In this document: one piece after another, positions 60,245-64,000 of the stretch
Layout: every line of letters starts with the position of its first letter
Numbering within the stretch: position 1 is the first letter of the stretch
Assembly: GCA_041658605.1 (NCBI GenBank)
Contig: JBAZZU010000010.1
Location: 6,886-70,885 of the forward strand
DNA from: JBAZWE01 sp041658605
GTDB taxonomy: Bacteria; Actinomycetota; Thermoleophilia; BMS3ABIN01
DNA length: 64,000 nucleotides
Reading direction: 5' to 3'
The notes under the pieces: generated by a model
Databases searched by the model: none
The model's input: only the letters and a program-made list of their open reading frames with translations
Told to the model about the DNA's origin: nothing
Program-made: the position numbers and the translations under genes

Positions 60245-61621
60245 GTGACCGAAAGCATCAACTCCCACATCTTTCGCGAGTACGACGTAAGGGGGCTGGT
60301 AGGCAAGGATCTGGATATCGCAACTGTCGAGCTGCTGGGCAAGGGCTACGGCACCTACATTAAATCCTTCGGCTATAACGAGGCCATCATCGGCCGTGAT
60401 AACCGGCCAAGCTCTGCGCCTTTCCGGGATGCTCTCATAAGCGGCATCACATCCACCGGATGCGATGTCATCGACGTTGGCGAGTTGCCGACGCCAGCCT
60501 TTTATTTTTCCCTGCAGGAATACGGCAAGCAGGCCGGGGTAATGATAACCGGCAGCCATAACCCGCCGCAGTACAACGGCTTCAAGCTCTGCCGCGGCCA
60601 CGGTACCATATATGGCGAGGAGATACAGAAGCTGCGGAGCATCATCGAGGAAGGCGTCTTCCCCGCCGGCGAAGGCAAGGTTGCGATGGCCGACCCGGTT
60701 CCCGCATACGTTGAATACATCGCCGCCAGCATCAAGGTCGAACATCCGCTGAAGGTGGTTGTTGACGCCGGGAACGGCGTCGGCGGCAGGGTGGCCCCGG
60801 GCCTTCTAAGACAGCTTGGCTGCGAGGTGGTAGAGCTTTACTGCGAACTTGACGGAAACTTTCCCAATCATTTCCCCGATCCGACGGTACCCGCCAATCT
60901 CGAGGATCTGATAGCAACGGTCGCCCGCGAAGGCGCGGACATGGGTGTCTCGTTTGATGGTGACGCCGACCGTATCGGCGCTGTGACCGACACCGGCGAG
61001 ATAATCTGGGGTGACCAGATGATGATCCTTTTCGCCCGCGATATCCTCGAATTCAACCCCGGCGGCACAATAATTTTCGAGGTCAAGTGCTCGCAGGCGC
61101 TTATCGAGGATATCGAAGCCCACGGCGGCAAGCCGCTGATGTGGAAGACCGGCCACTCGCTCATCGAGGCCAAGATCCGCGAGGAGAAAGCACTGCTGGC
61201 GGGCGAGATGAGTGGACACATTTATTTCGCTGACCGTTACTTCGGATACGACGACGCCATCTATGCCGCCTGCCGCCTTGTGGAGTTCGTTTCTCGAAAA
61301 GGGGCGAAGCTCTCCGAGCTGCTATCCGATGTTCCAACTTATTACGCGACACCCGAGATGCGCATCGAGTCCACCGATGACGAGAAGTTCGCCATCGTCG
61401 ATGCGGTCAAAGAGGAATTTTCCCGTGACAACGAGGTTATCGATATCGATGGAGTCAGGGTTGTTTTTCCAGACGGCTGGGGTCTGGTACGCGCTTCGAA
61501 CACGTCACCCGTGGTCGTCGTGCGCTGCGAAGCGAAGACTCCCGAGCGCCGCGACGAGATACAGCAGTTGATACTGTCGAAGCTAAAGAAATTCCCATCC
61601 GTAGCCTCTAACCTCGAGTAG
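60245..61621 (+). CDS. manB: phosphomannomutase/phosphoglucomutase
   Basis: Interconverts hexose-6- and hexose-1-phosphates, feeding GDP-mannose and NDP-glucose. 458 aa, AlgC type: FREYDVRGLVG, phosphoserine loop ITGSHNPPQYNGFK (about residue 100), metal loop SFDGDADRIG, sugar loop GEMSGHIYF and phosphate loop RASNTSPVVVVR. GTG start 5 nt after AGGAGG. With the downstream isomerase it forms a mannose-supply module useful for phosphatidylinositol mannosides. Confidence 0.94.
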   Translation: MTESINSHIFREYDVRGLVGKDLDIATVELLGKGYGTYIKSFGYNEAIIGRDNRPSSAPFRDALISGITSTGCDVIDVGELPTPAFYFSLQEYGKQAGVMITGSHNPPQYNGFKLCRGHGTIYGEEIQKLRSIIEEGVFPAGEGKVAMADPVPAYVEYIAASIKVEHPLKVVVDAGNGVGGRVAPGLLRQLGCEVVELYCELDGNFPNHFPDPTVPANLEDLIATVAREGADMGVSFDGDADRIGAVTDTGEIIWGDQMMILFARDILEFNPGGTIIFEVKCSQALIEDIEAHGGKPLMWKTGHSLIEAKIREEKALLAGEMSGHIYFADRYFGYDDAIYAACRLVEFVSRKGAKLSELLSDVPTYYATPEMRIESTDDEKFAIVDAVKEEFSRDNEVIDIDGVRVVFPDGWGLVRASNTSPVVVVRCEAKTPERRDEIQQLILSKLKKFPSVASNLE

Positions 61622-61654
61622 TGGGATGCTAGCCACGGGTTCCCGGGAGGAGAT

Positions 61655-62719
61655 ATGGCCGTAGACCGTCCTGCCATCGCGGATGTCTTTTTCACCAGCG
61701 AACTGGGTGAATCGGCGGTCTCCCTCAATGATGAGATGAAGAAGCGATGTCCCTCCTGGCTAACGCGTCTGGCATCCCGTTCAGGTCTGGTGAAAGGGGT
61801 TGTTTTCTTCTGGCTGGGCCGCTCTCACCCTGTAATCCTGGCTGTCTGCGATGCTCCCGGAACCTGGACGCTCATGTTTCTGGAAGCCTGGCTGGGTGGT
61901 CCGGGAAAAGGCCACACGGTCCGGCGCCGCCGCATCATCTTTCTGGAATTTATCCGGCGCCAGCCGTCCGGCTGGCGCCGACTTATTTATCCCTTCTGGT
62001 TTCGCCTGATGGCAAGGCCGGCGGTGCGCCGCTCTATGCTGGTCGGACAGGTGCTCACCGAGTGGGAGTTAGACCGGTACGAAGCTCTTTTTTCCATTCC
62101 GCGGGAGCGTCTCGTGTATATCCCCTGGCCATTGAGAGCCGCCAGCGACGAGCTGCCCCCATTTGACTACATGGATAATAGTGACATGGTGGTGTCCTCT
62201 GGCCGCCCCGCCTGTGACTGGGAGACCCTGTTTGAGGCCTCGGAGGGACGCCCCTGGCCGCTAACGGTCGTGTGCGGGGCGAAGGATCTTGGCCGGATCC
62301 AGAACCTTAACCGGGACGGCCGCGCCCGGGTTCTCAGTGACATCTCTTACGCGGAACACGGAGCTCTACTGAAACAGGCCGCCGTTTACGTCATCTCCAT
62401 GAAGGAGACTGAGGGAAGCGCGGGCCAGGTGAGGTTCTCCGACGCAGTCAGGGCTGGTGCGCCAGTGGTGGCCACGGCCATCAGGGGGCTGGAAGGATAC
62501 ATCCGGGACGGCGAAACGGGGATTCTGGTTATGCCCGGCGACTGGCAGGGTATGAGAGTTGCTATCGAAACGCTGCTTGCCGATCGGGAAAAAAGGCGGA
62601 GCTTGCGCCGGGCGGCGTTCGACTACGCTGAAGGATGGACCTACGAGAAGTATTTCAACCGCATGAAAGAGCTGGTGGAGCAGGCTCGGGAAAGCGGGAA
62701 CCAAATTCAGACGCAATGA
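61655..62719 (+). CDS. glycosyltransferase (GT-B, GT4-like)
   Basis: 354 aa, ATG right after GGAGGAG. The C-terminal half is GT4-like: the donor-site pattern ETEGSAGQVRFSDAVRAGAPVVATAIRGLEGYIRDG (read in parts, about residues 250-290) with a Glu-Gly in place of the usual ExFGxxxxE, and a final coiled helix. The N-terminal acceptor domain has no signal peptide. Between manB and the isomerase gene, so it may use GDP-mannose or UDP-glucose; acceptor unknown. Confidence 0.78.
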   Translation: MAVDRPAIADVFFTSELGESAVSLNDEMKKRCPSWLTRLASRSGLVKGVVFFWLGRSHPVILAVCDAPGTWTLMFLEAWLGGPGKGHTVRRRRIIFLEFIRRQPSGWRRLIYPFWFRLMARPAVRRSMLVGQVLTEWELDRYEALFSIPRERLVYIPWPLRAASDELPPFDYMDNSDMVVSSGRPACDWETLFEASEGRPWPLTVVCGAKDLGRIQNLNRDGRARVLSDISYAEHGALLKQAAVYVISMKETEGSAGQVRFSDAVRAGAPVVATAIRGLEGYIRDGETGILVMPGDWQGMRVAIETLLADREKRRSLRRAAFDYAEGWTYEKYFNRMKELVEQARESGNQIQTQ

Positions 62720-62778
62720 TCAATCTGCCTCCGTGGAAGGATTTACCACCATGTCCATTAAATAAAGGATGCTAACCA

Positions 62779-63831
62779 ATGCACAGACTCGACGACATCG
62801 AAAAGATACGCGGCCTGGATTCCCAGAACCAGTTCGGCATGGTAGGCGGGCTGCCCGGCCAGTTGCTTGAAGCATACGAGGCGGGGCGCCGTGTGGCGCT
62901 GGAGGCCGGAGGTGAGGTGGGCGGGATAGCTGTCGCCGGTATGGGTGGTTCGGCAATCGGCGGCGATGTGATCGCTTCCGTGTATGACGCCGAGCTGCCA
63001 AGCCCGATGATAACCGTTCGGGGCTACAATCTCCCCCACTGGATAAGCAGCCGCAGCCTGGTATTTATAATCAGTTATTCGGGAAATACCGAGGAGACCA
63101 TCTCCTGCCTTAATGAAGCGCTTGAGCGCGGCTGCCGCATAATATGCGCCAGTACGGGAGGCAAGATCGGAGATATCGCCGCCGCCAGGGACCTTCCTTT
63201 CATCGAGGTTCCCAGCAGCCTGCAGCCGCGCGCGGCCATGGGCTGGCTTTCGGTGCCGATCGCCGCCTGTCTTGAAAGCCTTGGTTTGATCGAGGCCGTC
63301 GAGGAAGACGTGCGCGAGGCCGCCGCGGTGCTGTCCCGCCTTGTTGATTCATACGGACCTGAAGCCCCGGCGGCATCAAACCCCGCCAAGCAGCTTGCAA
63401 CGGAACTGTTCGAGCGAATACCTGTTATCTATGGCGCCGAAGTCACCGCGGTCGCCGCGAATCGCTGGAAATGCCAGATCAACGAGAACGCCAAGGCACT
63501 TGCCTTCGCCCATCAGTTCCCCGAGCTCAACCATAACGAGATCGTCGGCTGGGAGCATCCATCCGCCGACATGGAGAGGTTCAGGGTAATCTATCTGACC
63601 GACGGCAGACAGCATCCCCAGAACAGGAAGCGCATGGATGTCACCGCCGGACTGCTGGAGAATTATGTCGGCGAAATAATGCGTTTTACCAGTTCCGGCG
63701 ACGGCAGGCTGGCGAGGCTGCTTTCCAGCATCAATCTCGGTGATTATGTTTCGCTCTACCTCGCCATTCTTTATGGCATCGATCCTTCGCCGGTGGTGCG
63801 GATAGAGAGCCTCAAGCAGCAGCTGGCTTAA
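62779..63831 (+). CDS. bifunctional phosphoglucose/phosphomannose isomerase
   Basis: 350 aa SIS-fold isomerase. AVAGMGGSAIGGDVI, FIISYSGNTEETISCLNEA, VPSSLQPRAAMGWLS and the PGI/PMI hallmark RWKCQINENAKALAF followed by PELNHNEIVGWE with its catalytic Glu/His. Converts glucose-6-P and mannose-6-P to fructose-6-P. It ends the plus-strand module with manB; the pair is conserved in many actinobacteria and archaea. Confidence 0.93.
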   Translation: MHRLDDIEKIRGLDSQNQFGMVGGLPGQLLEAYEAGRRVALEAGGEVGGIAVAGMGGSAIGGDVIASVYDAELPSPMITVRGYNLPHWISSRSLVFIISYSGNTEETISCLNEALERGCRIICASTGGKIGDIAAARDLPFIEVPSSLQPRAAMGWLSVPIAACLESLGLIEAVEEDVREAAAVLSRLVDSYGPEAPAASNPAKQLATELFERIPVIYGAEVTAVAANRWKCQINENAKALAFAHQFPELNHNEIVGWEHPSADMERFRVIYLTDGRQHPQNRKRMDVTAGLLENYVGEIMRFTSSGDGRLARLLSSINLGDYVSLYLAILYGIDPSPVVRIESLKQQLA

Positions 63832-64000
63832 GGCCGGCCCGAAGCGGTTCTGAAACAGGATGAACCCGGAAGCCCGGCGTACCGGGTACCATTACACTAT
63901 ACAGCCTGCATTTGCTAAACTAATCGTTGCCGCTTCTGCATGACCGGGCGGTGAAAAAGCTTCGCTTTACCCCAAGGCGGAAATAAAATTTTTCGGGCTG
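63832..64000. other. end-of-window intergenic region, nothing assigned
   Basis: 169 bp without a supported gene. A short CCCGG/CCGGG hairpin lies near 63876-63889 without a T tract, and TAAACT near 63917, resembling the tRNA-Ile -10, may be part of a promoter for a gene beyond the window. Confidence 0.3.

Noticed and set aside
1..64000. CRISPR arrays, prophage or complete insertion sequences
   Set aside because: No regularly spaced direct repeats, no integrase, capsid, tail or transposase-like proteins were seen on either strand.

Overview
The window is a moderately GC-rich bacterial chromosome segment, almost entirely coding, centred on a replication origin. I read it as a deep-branching member of the Actinomycetota. 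The main reasons are: (i) a cell-wall signalling block in the mycobacterial order fhaA-fhaB-pstP-rodA-pbpA-pknB; (ii) an inositol-lipid block (PgsA-type CDP-alcohol phosphotransferase, inositol-3-phosphate synthase Ino1, PimA-like glycosyltransferase); (iii) a glucosyl-3-phosphoglycerate synthase. FabK, two cyclic-di-GMP enzymes and an ftsZ beside parA argue against a classical high-GC actinomycete. This placement is inference from gene content; there is no rRNA in the window.

Layout. 1-5.2 kb (minus): type II fatty-acid operon fabZ-fabH-fabK-fabD-fabG-fabF, with fabF cut by the window edge and no acpP between fabG and fabF. 5.2-14.8 kb (minus): the origin core dnaA-dnaN-recF-dciA-gyrB-gyrA plus a tiny membrane ORF coupled to gyrA. 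DnaA-box clusters lie on both sides of dnaA (13.21-13.42 and 15.00-15.15 kb), so the origin looks bipartite. 15.3-17.2 kb (plus): parA and a deeply overlapping ftsZ, diverging from dnaA. 17.3-25.5 kb: mixed accessory genes, namely a stand-alone RAM domain protein, a glucosylglycerate module (YdjC-like deacetylase, GpgS, HAD phosphatase), a bifunctional-nuclease-family protein, tRNA-Ile, a beta-propeller lipoprotein, a membrane-anchored glycosidase-like protein and a GAF/HD-GYP phosphodiesterase. 25.6-29.6 kb (minus): PgsA, Ino1 and a PimA-like glycosyltransferase fused to a PHP phosphoesterase domain. 29.8-38.9 kb (minus): the PASTA-kinase/SEDS/PBP/FHA block headed by a second kinase with a polytopic membrane domain. 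39.1-45.5 kb (plus): lipoprotein, tRNA-Leu, membrane proteins, pheA, a zinc-ribbon protein and a GGDEF/HD-GYP hybrid. 45.5-58.9 kb (mostly minus): ABC exporter, cca, alr, CBS protein, NAD(P)HX repair enzyme, acpS, glmS, glmM, yqeK, a second racemase-like enzyme, rpsI and rplM. 59.1-63.8 kb (plus): unknown protein, lipoprotein, phosphomannomutase, glycosyltransferase and phosphoglucose/phosphomannose isomerase.

Themes. Peptidoglycan supply (glmM, glmS, alr), its polymerisation (rodA, pbpA) and its Ser/Thr-kinase control sit close to the origin, together with cell-division (ftsZ) and segregation (parA) genes. The inositol-lipid genes hold the most interesting novelty: a PimA-like enzyme carrying a metal-dependent phosphoesterase domain, next to the enzymes expected to make phosphatidylinositol phosphate, which has to be dephosphorylated before mannosylation. 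Non-AUG starts are frequent: at least ten genes read best from TTG, and two (pknB, cca) have no canonical start codon ahead of their essential N-terminal motifs. Two long perfect palindromes sharing GGGACACCTTA ends resemble REP elements associated with TnpA-REP transposases. I found no CRISPR array, prophage or complete insertion sequence.
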